Source: Lachnospiraceae bacterium UBA2734
GTDB lineage: Bacteria > Bacillota > Clostridia > Lachnospirales > Lachnospiraceae
Direction: 5' to 3'
Assembly: GCA_002353635.1 (NCBI GenBank)
Contig: DEKA01000007.1
Span: forward strand, 1 to 18,971
DNA length: 18,971 nt
A program made the translations under genes and the position numbers. This document shows, piece after piece, positions 6,632-14,648 of this stretch. Positions within the stretch are counted from its first letter, which is position 1. The number at the start of each line of letters is the position of its first letter. The notes beneath the pieces are model-generated. The model was not told the origin of the DNA. It saw nothing but the letters and a program-made list of their open reading frames with translations, and did not search any database.

Positions 6632-8302
6632 ATGAAGTTCAGCGAAATGCCCTACAAGAGGGTCGATTTTGAGCAGTTAAAGAGAGACTTCAAAGAGTTG
6701 GAGGATGCTTTCGATGCCGCAAAGAGCGGAGAGGAGCAGTTCCATGTACATGAGCGCTACTACGAGCTGACGGGACACGTGATCACGCAGATGACGCTTG
6801 CAGAGATCCGCCACGACATCGACACGACGGATGAGTTCTACGAGGAGGAGCAGGCGTTTTATGATAAGAACGCACCTGTTTTCCAGAGTCTTTGTGTGGA
6901 GTACCAGAAGAAGCTCTACGCGTCGCGCTTCAGGCCTTATCTCGAGGAGAAGATCGGCCCGGTCGCCTTTAAGAACATAGAGCTCGCCATGAAGAGCGTC
7001 GATCCGAAGATTCTTCCCCTTATGCAGGAGGAGAACAAGATCCAGACGGAGTACAACAAGCTCCTTGCGACGGCGCAGATTCCGTGGGAGGGCGAGGTAC
7101 TGAATCTCTCCCTCATGAATCCCTATCTGCACAATAAGGACCGGAACGTCCGTGAGAGGGCATGGAAGGCATATACCGCCTTTTTTGAGAAGAATCAGGA
7201 TCAGCTCGACGATATCTACGACAGGCTCGTCCGCTGCAGGACGAAGCAGGGGCAGGAGATGGGGTATGAGAACTATCTGCCGCTTGGCTACGCCCGGATG
7301 ATGCGCAACTGCTACGGGAGATCGGACATTGCTGAGTTCCGAAAACAAGTAAAGCGCGACTTCGTTCCCTTCGTGGAGAAGCTTCACGAGAGAAGGAGAG
7401 AGCGCCTTGGCCTCGATCATCTTCTCTATATCGATGAGGGCGTTTATTTTCGCGAGGGAAATCCTGCACCTATTGGCACACCTGCCCAGATTCTTGAGGC
7501 CGGCAGAAAGATGTACAACGAGCTCTCTCCGGAGACGGCGGAGTTCATGAACTTCATGTGCGACAATGAGCTCTTTGACGTGCTCGGAAGAAAGACGAAG
7601 AAGACGGGCGGCTATATGACCTATCTGCCCGACTATAAGGCGCCTTTTATTTTCGCAAACTTCAATGGGACCAGCGGGGATGCAGACGTTATTACGCACG
7701 AGTGCGGCCATGCTTTTCAAGGGTATCTTGTCAAGGATGATCCCATCAGAGAGCACGCCGACATCACGATGGAGACCGCGGAGACGCATTCCATGTCCAT
7801 GGAATTCTTCACCGAGCCGTGGATGAATCTGCTCTTTGGCGCGCGCGCCAGGGACTATGTGGACATGCACTTCGAGGATTCAATCATGTTCATTCCCTAC
7901 GGCACGATGGTCGATGAGTTCCAGGACATTGTATATTCCGATCCGGGTCTTTCGCCGAAGGAGAGAAACGGTGTGTGGAGAGATCTTGAGCGCCAGTATA
8001 AGCCGCACCTGGACTACACCGGCAACGAGTACTACGAGCAGGGCGGCTTCTGGCAGAAGCAGCACCACATCTACGACTGCCCGCTCTATTACATCGACTA
8101 CTGCATCGCGCAGACGGATGCCCTGCAGTACAAGGTGTGGATGGACAAGGACTACAGGGGTGCCTGGAACTCGTATCTGAAGCTCTGCCGGCTCTCCGCA
8201 TCGGATTTCTTCAACGGTCTCATCAAAGAGGTCGGACTGAACAATCCGTTCGAGGACGGGTGCCTGGCCTATGTGGCGAAGGAGCTGGAAAAGAAGGTAT
8301 AA
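6632..8302 (+). CDS. M3 family oligoendopeptidase (PepF-related)
   Basis: Cytoplasmic zinc peptidase cutting short peptides, probably for peptide turnover or use of imported peptides. 556 aa with no signal peptide. The active site is His356-Glu-Cys-Gly-His360 (ITHECGHAFQGYL). Glu384 in METAETHSMSMEFF, 24 residues later, is the probable third zinc ligand. FIPYGTMVDEFQDIVY and the Tyr-rich GNEYYEQGGFWQKQHHIYDCPLYYIDY segment are typical of this M3 subgroup. AGGAGG at 6616-6621 supports ATG 6632. It has its own promoter and a terminator overlapping its stop codon, so it is monocistronic. Family assignment is firm; the symbol pepF is withheld because several M3 subgroups share these motifs. Confidence 0.93.
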   Translation: MKFSEMPYKRVDFEQLKRDFKELEDAFDAAKSGEEQFHVHERYYELTGHVITQMTLAEIRHDIDTTDEFYEEEQAFYDKNAPVFQSLCVEYQKKLYASRFRPYLEEKIGPVAFKNIELAMKSVDPKILPLMQEENKIQTEYNKLLATAQIPWEGEVLNLSLMNPYLHNKDRNVRERAWKAYTAFFEKNQDQLDDIYDRLVRCRTKQGQEMGYENYLPLGYARMMRNCYGRSDIAEFRKQVKRDFVPFVEKLHERRRERLGLDHLLYIDEGVYFREGNPAPIGTPAQILEAGRKMYNELSPETAEFMNFMCDNELFDVLGRKTKKTGGYMTYLPDYKAPFIFANFNGTSGDADVITHECGHAFQGYLVKDDPIREHADITMETAETHSMSMEFFTEPWMNLLFGARARDYVDMHFEDSIMFIPYGTMVDEFQDIVYSDPGLSPKERNGVWRDLERQYKPHLDYTGNEYYEQGGFWQKQHHIYDCPLYYIDYCIAQTDALQYKVWMDKDYRGAWNSYLKLCRLSASDFFNGLIKEVGLNNPFEDGCLAYVAKELEKKV

Positions 8303-8330
8303 AAGATCATGCCGATGCATGATCTTTTAT
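8301..8330 (+). terminator. Terminator-like hairpin at the end of the M3 peptidase gene
   Basis: Perfect 11-bp stem AAAAGATCATG (8301-8311) / CATGATCTTTT (8318-8328), loop CCGATG. It overlaps the stop codon. The U-run is part of the stem, so termination could work on both strands. Confidence 0.65.
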
Positions 8331-8333
8331 ACA

Positions 8334-8465
8334 GCAATCGATGCCGCGATGCGTCATCGATTGCAGAATCAGCGGTTCGCTGACGCGCATCGCGCGTCAA
8401 AACGCTCTCGTAAATGGTCCACTGAACCATTTACCTTCGGCGAAACCGCCTTCGCGGATTTCGCC
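8334..8465. repeat. Array of consecutive perfect palindromes
   Basis: Follows the peptidase terminator without a gap. GCAATCGATG/CATCGATTGC (8334-8343, 8355-8364); TCAGCG/CGCTGA (8369-8374, 8378-8383); TGACGCGC/GCGCGTCA (8381-8388, 8392-8399; shares TGA with the previous one, so the two compete); GTAAATGGT/ACCATTTAC (8410-8418, 8426-8434); GGCGAAACCGC with GCGG-A-TTTCGCC (8439-8449, 8454-8465). The stems differ in sequence and base composition, so it is not one unit copied. No ORF here is credible. Confidence 0.75.
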
Positions 8466-8515
8466 CCGGGGTGCCGCCAAGGACGCGCCGCAGCTGTATT
8501 TTCAAGCTGAACGAG

Positions 8516-8544
8516 TGGACAGCCGGGGGCGCGGATTGTACAAT
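8516..8544 (+). promoter_or_regulatory. Sigma-A promoter of gpmI
   Basis: TGGACA (8516-8521), 17-bp spacer, TACAAT (8539-8544). Expected start near 8551, giving a ~135-nt leader. Confidence 0.75.
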
Positions 8545-8569
8545 GGCAGTGCATTGTTAAAGAAGTAAC

Positions 8570-8653
8570 GTGATGTCCGCCGGGATCTATATGGAAAGAC
8601 CGCAGAGGCGGAGGGCGCGCAGGCGTCGCCCCTCTGGCGGCATCACGGTGATG
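8570..8653 (+). promoter_or_regulatory. Folded 5' leader of gpmI
   Basis: GTGATG-t-CCGCC (8570-8581) pairs with GGCGG-CATCAC (8636-8646), closing an inner hairpin (AGAGG 8604-8608 with CCTCT 8631-8635; GGCG 8614-8617 with CGCC 8627-8630). A second GTGATG (8648-8653) lies directly downstream. Its TGATG could pair with CATCA at 8641-8645 instead, breaking the closing stem. The ribosome binding site AGGAGG is at 8674-8679. No known riboswitch consensus recognised. Confidence 0.5.
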
Positions 8654-8685
8654 AATCAGAAATACTGCACAACAGGAGGATATGT

Positions 8686-10269
8686 ATGAGCAAACCGGTA
8701 GTACTGGTAGTGATGGACGGCGTGGGCTGGACCGATAAGGACAACGGCAACGCTGTCATGCATTCTTACAAGCCGCAGATCGATGAGCTGATGACCAAGT
8801 GGCCCCACACGACCATCAAGGCATCGGGTACAGCAGTTGGTCTTCCGTCCGATAAGGATATGGGCAACTCCGAGGTCGGCCACAACGCACTTGGCTGCGG
8901 CCAGATTTATTCTCAGGGTGCGAAGCTCGTCAATGAGTCCATCGAGTCCGGCAAGATCTATCAGTCCGATGCATGGAAGAAAGCTGTCTCCTATGCAAAG
9001 GAGCATGACGGAAAGATGCACTTCATCGGCCTTCTCTCCGATGGAAATGTTCACTCCAACATCAATCACCTGATCGCCATGATGCGCGAGGCGAAGAAGG
9101 AGGGCCTGCACGAGGTCCGCATCCACGCGCTGCTCGACGGCCGTGATGTCCCGGAGACATCTGCCCTGCAGTACGTCGATCAGATCGAGGGTGTCTGCAA
9201 GGAGCTCAATGACGACAATTTCCACGCATGTATCGCATCCGGTGGCGGCCGCATGACGATCACGATGGATCGCTATGAAGCTGACTGGTCCATGGTCGAG
9301 AGAGGCTGGCACGCTCATGTGATGGGCGATGGAAGAAAGTTCCAGAGCGCGACGGAGGCCATCGAGACCTACAGAAAAGAGGGCGGATATACAGATCAGT
9401 ATCTTCCGGGCTTTGTCATCGCGGATAAAGACGGCAATCCTGTCGGCACAATCGACGACGGCGACTCCGTGATCCTCTTCAACTTCAGAGGCGACCGCGC
9501 AGTTGAGCTCTCCAAGTGCTTTGACTACATGGATCACTTCGACGCGTTTGATCTTGTGAAGAAGCCGAAGGTGTTCTTTGCCGGCATGCTTCAGTACGAC
9601 GGAGATCTGAAGCTCCCTGCCAACTTCCTCGTTGAGCCGCCGCACATCGAGCACACGCTCTCCGAGTTCCTTGTCAAGAGAAACGTGAAGTCCTATGCCT
9701 GCTCCGAGACCCAGAAGTTCGGCCACATGACCTATTTCTGGAACGGCAACCGCTCCGAGAAGTTCTCTGAGGAGCTCGAGGACTGGGAGGAAGTTCCCTC
9801 CGACATCATCCCGTTCGATCAGAAGCCCTGGATGAAGGCAACAGAGGTGACAGAGAAGATTGTTGCTGCCATTGCCTCTGGAAAATATCAGTTTATCCGC
9901 TGCAACTATCCCAACGGCGATATGGTCGGCCACACAGGCAACTATGAGGCGACGATCATCGGCGTTGAGTCTGTGGATCTGAACCTGCGCAGAGTGATGG
10001 ATGCCTGCATGAAGTACGATTACACGCTCCTTGTGATGGCTGACCACGGCAACTCCGACGAGATGTACGACAAGGGAACGAATCCGGACGGCACAAGAAA
10101 GCCCAAGACTTCTCATTCCCTTGCAAGAGTTCCTTTTGCGATCTACAACGGACCCGAAGGAACAAAGATCAAGGACGGCGACTTTGGTCTCGCAAACGTT
10201 GCCTCAACCGTTGTGAAGATCCTTGGCTATGAGCCGGATCCGCACTGGCTGCCCAGCATCAACGAGTAA
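8686..10269 (+). CDS. gpmI: 2,3-bisphosphoglycerate-independent phosphoglycerate mutase
   Basis: Interconverts 3- and 2-phosphoglycerate in glycolysis, metal-dependent, cytoplasmic. 527 aa, near the usual ~510. Alkaline-phosphatase-like fold: metal Asp11 in VVMDGVGW and catalytic Ser62 in MGNSEVGHNALG. The phosphotransferase insert carries LLSDGNVHSN, HALLDGRDVP and SGGGRMTITMDRY. Later come FNFRGDRAVELS, CNYPNGDMVGHTG and MADHGNSDEM for the second metal site. ATG 8686 has AGGAGG 6 nt upstream. It is a single-gene unit with its own promoter and a very strong terminator at 10313. Confidence 0.98.
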   Translation: MSKPVVLVVMDGVGWTDKDNGNAVMHSYKPQIDELMTKWPHTTIKASGTAVGLPSDKDMGNSEVGHNALGCGQIYSQGAKLVNESIESGKIYQSDAWKKAVSYAKEHDGKMHFIGLLSDGNVHSNINHLIAMMREAKKEGLHEVRIHALLDGRDVPETSALQYVDQIEGVCKELNDDNFHACIASGGGRMTITMDRYEADWSMVERGWHAHVMGDGRKFQSATEAIETYRKEGGYTDQYLPGFVIADKDGNPVGTIDDGDSVILFNFRGDRAVELSKCFDYMDHFDAFDLVKKPKVFFAGMLQYDGDLKLPANFLVEPPHIEHTLSEFLVKRNVKSYACSETQKFGHMTYFWNGNRSEKFSEELEDWEEVPSDIIPFDQKPWMKATEVTEKIVAAIASGKYQFIRCNYPNGDMVGHTGNYEATIIGVESVDLNLRRVMDACMKYDYTLLVMADHGNSDEMYDKGTNPDGTRKPKTSHSLARVPFAIYNGPEGTKIKDGDFGLANVASTVVKILGYEPDPHWLPSINE

Positions 10270-10312
10270 TCCGGGAATATAAGTTCCCAATATCTGCCTT
10301 ATAAATTCAAGG

Positions 10313-10353
10313 GCCCGCTGCGCCGCATTCAGATGCGGTGCGGCGGGCTTTTT
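10313..10353 (+). terminator. Intrinsic terminator of gpmI
   Basis: 16-bp stem (10313-10328 with 10333-10348, two G-U pairs), tetraloop TCAG, then TTTTT. A small GGGAA/TTCCC hairpin (10273-10288) precedes it. Confidence 0.93.
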
Positions 10354-10373
10354 GCGCGAACTACGAGCGGTGC

Positions 10374-10438
10374 AGATTTGTACAATGCAAATTCAGATGG
10401 GAGCTTGCTCACAGATGAATTTGTATTTGTACAAATCT
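10374..10438. repeat. Long AT-rich inverted repeat
   Basis: Left arm 10374-10395 (begins AGATTTGTACAA) pairs with right arm 10416-10438 (ends TTGTACAAATCT) almost throughout, with one bulged A and one G-U. The loop holds a small GAGC/GCTC hairpin. Its base composition contrasts with the GC-rich surroundings. It could be a very small MITE-like insertion. No clear target duplication and no T-tract. Confidence 0.7.
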
Positions 10439-10473
10439 ATAGCGCGAGCGCGCGACATGAGCGCAGGCGCGAA

Positions 10474-10501
10474 GCGCCGGAGCGAATGCGCCGGAGCGAA
10501 T
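10474..10501 (+). repeat. Tandem 14-bp direct repeat
   Basis: GCGCCGGAGCGAAT occurs twice without a gap (10474-10487, 10488-10501) in a GC-rich stretch (10440-10550). A looser pair follows: GCGCACCGCGCAG near 10503 and GCGCACACCGCGCAG near 10534. No convincing promoter for the next gene was found in 10440-10600. Confidence 0.75.
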
Positions 10502-10602
10502 GCGCACCGCGCAGAGTCTGCTGCTTCGGACCGGCGCACACCGCGCAGGGGATGAACAAGAGATAGGATTGCGGGATGTCAAATAACTGCAGGTGGAGTA
10601 TA

Positions 10603-12192
10603 ATGTCGGACATGAACAGACAGACAGATATCCTGCGGCAGATCTGGGAGAAAACCAGCACCGCCGTCAAAACCGCATTTTTCTCCGGCCTCTTTTTCGG
10701 CATCATCACGCATCTTTTCATGATCACAAACAAGATCACGAACTGGGACGATGTGACGCTCATTCCGGGAACCGGCGGCAGCCCCTACTACGGCAGATGG
10801 TTCATTGATCTGGCGCACAGGTCTTTTTCCGTCTGGGGCGCACCGGGAATCAATGGAATGTGTGCGGTCATCTTCCTCGTGCTCACGGCATGCTGGACGG
10901 TATCCGTTCTCCGCATCCGCAGCATGACCGGCGCTGCCCTGACAGCGGCGCTCATCGTGACATTTCCAGGCGTGACGAGTACATTGACCTTTATGTACGC
11001 CGCGCCGGTCTACTGCATGGCGATGATGATGGAGGCGATGGCCGTCTGGTGTGCGGTGAAATTCAGATCTGGCTGGATCCCGGCCGTCCTTCTGCACGTG
11101 TTCGCAATGGCGGTGTACCAGGCTTATTATCCGTTCGCAGTGGGACTCTCCATCCTTGCGGTTATCTATCTTCTCATCGCAGGGGAAAAGTTATCCGTCT
11201 GCGTGAAAAGAGGCGTGCAGTATCTGGCTGTACTTGCAGCGGGCATGGCCGCTTATCTTTTCAGCATTAAGCTCAGCGGCTATCAGCTCGACAGCTACAG
11301 GGGCATGAATGAGATCGGGCACACGGCCATCCGCGATTACCTTGTCGGTATCGTCAGGGCGTACCACCGGATTCTCGAGTATTATGTGACAGATCCGGCC
11401 AGCTACATGAAAGGACCGCAGGAAGTGATCAACTGGCTTCTTGCTGCGGTTCTTGCGGTTCTGGCTGTTGCCGTCCTTATCCGGAGCGGAATCGTCAGGA
11501 GCGCCGCAAAGAGCATCATTTATCTGGTGCTTCTTGGGCTGATGCCGCTCGCAATGGGCCTGATCTTTGTGATGTCTACAGAGACGCAGGACGCAGCCGG
11601 CACCATGATCTTTCCGTACTGCCTCTTTTATCTGACGGTTCTCTTTCTGGCGGAGCACCTGACCGTTGAGAAGGCACAGAATGCCGCGCGGACTGATGCT
11701 GTGGAGAGGACTTCCCTTAGTTCCTGTCTGGTGCTCGCTGCCATGCTCCTTCTCGCCGCATCTGCCTTCTGCAACTACAGAACAGCGAACAACGCATATT
11801 TCCGTTCCTATATTGCACAGAAGAGAATTGACGCTTTTTACAACAGGATTATGTCGAGGGTAGAGCAGCAGGATGGATATCAGTACGGTCAACAGGTGGC
11901 TATTATCGGAGACTGGTGGCCGGATCCCAATGTTTTCTCCTCGTTTAAGATGGACCAGGACAACTTCGCGGACCTGGATGGTGTTGCCATGGAGAACGGT
12001 TTGTTTTCAACAGGTGTGCGCCCCAACTACATCCGGATGTACCTCGGAATCTGGAACTCCTATCTTGAGGACGACGAGAAAGAGGCAATCGTGAATTCGG
12101 ATGCGTTCAAAGAGATGCCCGTCTGGCCGGCAGAAGGCTGCATAAAGAAGATCGGGGACAACTGGGTGGTCAAGATCACAGACCGGCCATAG
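10603..12192 (+). CDS. GtrII-like polytopic membrane glucosyltransferase
   Basis: 529 aa from ATG 10603, chosen for AGGTGGAG at 10591-10598. ATG 10576 in the same frame is possible but has a poorer site. The protein is a multi-spanning membrane protein (roughly ten hydrophobic segments between residues 22 and 395). It has a conserved acidic pair after the first segment (Asp49-Asp50 in ITNWDD), then PYYGRWFIDL and AVYQAYYPFAVG. This pattern fits the glucosyltransferase GtrII-type family, which moves sugars from lipid-linked donors to surface polymers outside the membrane. The C-terminal ~130 residues are soluble and probably extracytoplasmic. Acceptor unknown. clpX begins 23 bp later and may be co-transcribed, without evident functional link. 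Confidence 0.78.
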   Translation: MSDMNRQTDILRQIWEKTSTAVKTAFFSGLFFGIITHLFMITNKITNWDDVTLIPGTGGSPYYGRWFIDLAHRSFSVWGAPGINGMCAVIFLVLTACWTVSVLRIRSMTGAALTAALIVTFPGVTSTLTFMYAAPVYCMAMMMEAMAVWCAVKFRSGWIPAVLLHVFAMAVYQAYYPFAVGLSILAVIYLLIAGEKLSVCVKRGVQYLAVLAAGMAAYLFSIKLSGYQLDSYRGMNEIGHTAIRDYLVGIVRAYHRILEYYVTDPASYMKGPQEVINWLLAAVLAVLAVAVLIRSGIVRSAAKSIIYLVLLGLMPLAMGLIFVMSTETQDAAGTMIFPYCLFYLTVLFLAEHLTVEKAQNAARTDAVERTSLSSCLVLAAMLLLAASAFCNYRTANNAYFRSYIAQKRIDAFYNRIMSRVEQQDGYQYGQQVAIIGDWWPDPNVFSSFKMDQDNFADLDGVAMENGLFSTGVRPNYIRMYLGIWNSYLEDDEKEAIVNSDAFKEMPVWPAEGCIKKIGDNWVVKITDRP

Positions 12193-12215
12193 TAGAGATT
12201 GAACAAGAGGAATTT

Positions 12216-14003
12216 ATGGATTATCAGGACAACAATCACGATGACAACAGCACAGAAAAGATGAGATACTGCGCGATCTGCCACAGAAGTGAGAAGGATG
12301 CCGGCAGACTGATCAACATGCCGGGCGGCATGAGCGTCTGCCCGGACTGTGTGCAGAAAATGTTCGATGCCGCGGGGCAGATCGACTACCAGGATCTGAT
12401 GAACCGGCTCTCTTCGGGACAGTGGCCGGATTTCGGCGGTTTTGGGTTCCCGGGCATCGGCTCACCTGCCTCACGCAGCGGACATGCGAATGAGAGTGGT
12501 TCCGGCGGACAAGGCAGCGCCGCTGCCGGCAATAGTTCTGCAGCCGGAGATGCTCCTGACGCGGAGAAAAAGATTTCTTCCGCTGAGGAGGCGAATGGAT
12601 CCAGAACGACAGCCCCGGAAAAAGGCGCAGGCCGCGCTTCTTCTCTGCCTGCAGGAGAGGACACTTCGGAGTTGTCTTCTTCTGCGGATCAGTCGCAGCA
12701 GGATGGGGATGAACACGGTGACGGAGAGAGCGGCGACAAAGAGTCAGGGAACGATAAGAAGGGCCCCTCGATCAGCTTTCTCAATCTGAGCGATCTTCTC
12801 GGCGGCGGTCTTGGAGGCCTGGGCGGCGGCATGCGCAGCAAGCCTGTGAAGAAGAAAAAGAAGGACGGGCCGAAGCCTGTTTTCACAGCGGACAACATTC
12901 CGGCGCCGCATCTCCTGAAGGCGGAGCTGGACAAATACGTCATCGGGCAGGAGCACGCGAAGAAGGTAATCTCCGTCGCAGCCTACAACCATTACAAGCG
13001 CGTGAAGACCGGAACGATGGACGACATCGAGATCGAGAAGTCCAATATTCTCCTCATTGGTCCAACGGGCTCAGGCAAGACATACCTTGTGAAAACACTT
13101 GCGCGCCTTCTCGATGTTCCGCTCGCCATCACGGATGCGACGAATCTGACGGAGGCCGGCTACATCGGCGATGATGTGGAGAGCTGCATCTCGAAGCTCC
13201 TCGAGGAGGCGGACAATGATGTGGACAAGGCCGAGAAGGGCATTGTTTTCATCGATGAGATCGACAAGCTCGCTAAGAAGCAGAACCAGAATGCGAGGGA
13301 TGTGAGCGGTGAAGCCGTGCAGCAGGGACTTCTGAAGCTTCTTGAGGGATCCGAGGTTGAGGTGCCTGTCGGCGCGTCCTCAAAGAATGCGATGGTGCCG
13401 ATGGTGACTGTCGACACTTCGAATATTCTGTTCATCTGCGGCGGCGCTTTTCCCTCCCTTGAGGGCATCATCAAGGAGAGACTGACGAAGACGACGTCCC
13501 TGGGCTTTTCGGCAGAGCTCAAGGACCGCTATGACAACGATCCGGACATTCTGAGCAAGGTGACGAATGATGATCTCCGTGCCTTTGGCATGATCCCCGA
13601 GTTCCTGGGGCGTCTGCCGATTGTGTGCACGCTCAGCGCCCTTGATGAGGATATGATGGTGCGTATCCTCAAGGAGCCCAAGAATGCGATCCTCAAGCAG
13701 TACCAGAAGCTCCTGGCGCTCGACGGTGTCGACCTTGCGTTCGATGAGGGAGCGCTCCATGCGATCGCAAAGAAGGCACTGGCCAAAAAGACCGGCGCAA
13801 GAGCGCTTCGCTCCATCATTGAGGATTTCATGCTGGACATCATGTATGAGATTCCAAAGGACAAGAACATTGGGAAGGTGACCATCACGGAGGACTATGT
13901 GAACGGACACGGGGGTCCCCTTATTGAGATTAAGCCTGAGCTCCCTGCTCCTTCCGGGGAGCAGCCAAAGCTCCCGGACAGCTCCGCTGCGCAGGACATC
14001 TGA
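12216..14003 (+). CDS. clpX: ATP-dependent unfoldase ClpX with an expanded linker
   Basis: Hexameric AAA+ unfoldase that feeds substrates to ClpP. The N-terminal zinc domain has Cys19, Cys22, Cys42 and Cys45. The AAA+ module has Walker A GPTGSGKT (282-289), pore loop GYIGDDVES (from 315), Walker B FIDEID (Asp347-Glu348), CGGAFPSLEGIIKERL, the ClpP-docking tripeptide as LGF (429-431; usually IGF) and sensor-2 Arg529 in GARALRS. The protein is 595 aa against about 420 usual. The excess is a Ser/Gly/Asp/Glu-rich low-complexity stretch (about residues 85-225) between zinc domain and AAA+ module, ending in a Gly-rich run and a Lys cluster (KPVKKKKKDG), plus a short tail. Ribosome binding site AGAGG at 12206-12210. 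No clpP adjoins. Confidence 0.95.
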   Translation: MDYQDNNHDDNSTEKMRYCAICHRSEKDAGRLINMPGGMSVCPDCVQKMFDAAGQIDYQDLMNRLSSGQWPDFGGFGFPGIGSPASRSGHANESGSGGQGSAAAGNSSAAGDAPDAEKKISSAEEANGSRTTAPEKGAGRASSLPAGEDTSELSSSADQSQQDGDEHGDGESGDKESGNDKKGPSISFLNLSDLLGGGLGGLGGGMRSKPVKKKKKDGPKPVFTADNIPAPHLLKAELDKYVIGQEHAKKVISVAAYNHYKRVKTGTMDDIEIEKSNILLIGPTGSGKTYLVKTLARLLDVPLAITDATNLTEAGYIGDDVESCISKLLEEADNDVDKAEKGIVFIDEIDKLAKKQNQNARDVSGEAVQQGLLKLLEGSEVEVPVGASSKNAMVPMVTVDTSNILFICGGAFPSLEGIIKERLTKTTSLGFSAELKDRYDNDPDILSKVTNDDLRAFGMIPEFLGRLPIVCTLSALDEDMMVRILKEPKNAILKQYQKLLALDGVDLAFDEGALHAIAKKALAKKTGARALRSIIEDFMLDIMYEIPKDKNIGKVTITEDYVNGHGGPLIEIKPELPAPSGEQPKLPDSSAAQDI

Positions 14004-14009
14004 ATGTTC

Positions 14010-14087
14010 AGCGTCCCTTGGAAAGCCGGAAAATCCGAATAGAGGGCTTACTTACCAGACGGATTCCCGATCTTCAGAGAGGCGGTC
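14010..14087 (-). repeat. Dispersed hairpin repeat, copy C (diverged, reverse orientation)
   Basis: On the minus strand the 24-nt loop (14060-14037) starts GTCTGGTAA and differs from copy A at 6 positions, all C/T transitions. The 3' arm (14036-14014) and the following GCTGAA align with copy A without gaps. The 5' arm (14083-14061) has diverged and pairs only partly. The minus-strand left flank GCGCCTTGACCG matches GCGTCTTGCCCG of copy A. It fills the gap between clpX and the lspA-like gene. Confidence 0.75.
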
Positions 14088-14141
14088 AAGGCGCAAAGCG
14101 GCAGTTCTATGGAGAGGATAGTCTTCAGAGGAGGATGGGAA

Positions 14142-14621
14142 ATGCGCATACCAAAGGAGAAAGCAGTCATTGCGGTTCTGTTGGCTCTGCCCGTCGCGAT
14201 TGCGGCGGGGGACCAGATTCTGAAGAGAAAGGCCAAGAGAAAATTGCGCGAGGGAGAAGAGCGCCGCATCGGAAGGCCTCCGTTCACCTTTATCCTCCGC
14301 AGAATTGAAAATAAAGGCGCTGCCCTGAACCTCGGAGATAAAAAACCTGCAGTCATCCGCTTCATCTCTGTATTCGTCACGGCAGCCTTGACACTCCTCT
14401 ACATCATTACGCTGGGGCGCTGCGGAAAGGGACTGCTGAAGGCCGGCATGGCACTTCTTCTTGGCGGCGCATACAGCAATACTTATGACCGGCTGCGGGA
14501 CGGCTATGTGACCGACTATATCAGCGCCGCCAGGGGTCCTGCATGGTTCCGGAAGATTGTCTTCAATATTGGCGATTTCTGCATAGCCGCCGGCGCCGCA
14601 CTGATGGTAGCCGGACAATGA
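14142..14621 (+). CDS. Signal peptidase II-like protein (lipoprotein signal peptidase)
   Basis: 159 aa from ATG 14142, chosen for AGAGGAGG at 14127-14134. The frame is open from 14109 without a comparable site. It has four hydrophobic segments, as in LspA, an inner-membrane aspartyl protease that removes prolipoprotein signal peptides. Motifs in order: AAGDQILKR (first-helix Asp), ENKGAALN (the N-x-GAAF box), GGAYSNTYDRLRDGYVTDYI (first catalytic Asp is the last one) and FNIGDFCIAAG (second catalytic Asp; usual form FNxAD). The catalytic pair is present but several boxes are atypical, so this may be a divergent paralogue. Flanked on both sides by the hairpin repeat in opposite orientations. 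Confidence 0.78.
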   Translation: MRIPKEKAVIAVLLALPVAIAAGDQILKRKAKRKLREGEERRIGRPPFTFILRRIENKGAALNLGDKKPAVIRFISVFVTAALTLLYIITLGRCGKGLLKAGMALLLGGAYSNTYDRLRDGYVTDYISAARGPAWFRKIVFNIGDFCIAAGAALMVAGQ

Positions 14622-14648
14622 GCGGAGCGCAGACCGCTCCGCACATTA

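Noticed and set aside
6677..7870. 397-codon minus-strand open frame opposite the M3 peptidase
   Set aside because: Shadow of the real gene, which carries HECGH and a good promoter.
8301..8328. Six-nt loop hairpin considered as an ANTAR target
   Set aside because: Loop CCGATG lacks A at position 1 and G at position 4, and the next hairpin has an 11-nt loop, so the dual-hexaloop rule is not met.
8271..8568. Small open frames across the palindrome array
   Set aside because: Low-complexity translations of inverted repeats without ribosome binding sites.
8656..10116. 486-codon open frame on the minus strand
   Set aside because: Exactly antisense to gpmI, whose motifs are unmistakable. Such long mirrors are common in GC-rich genes. 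No ribosome binding site or family resemblance.
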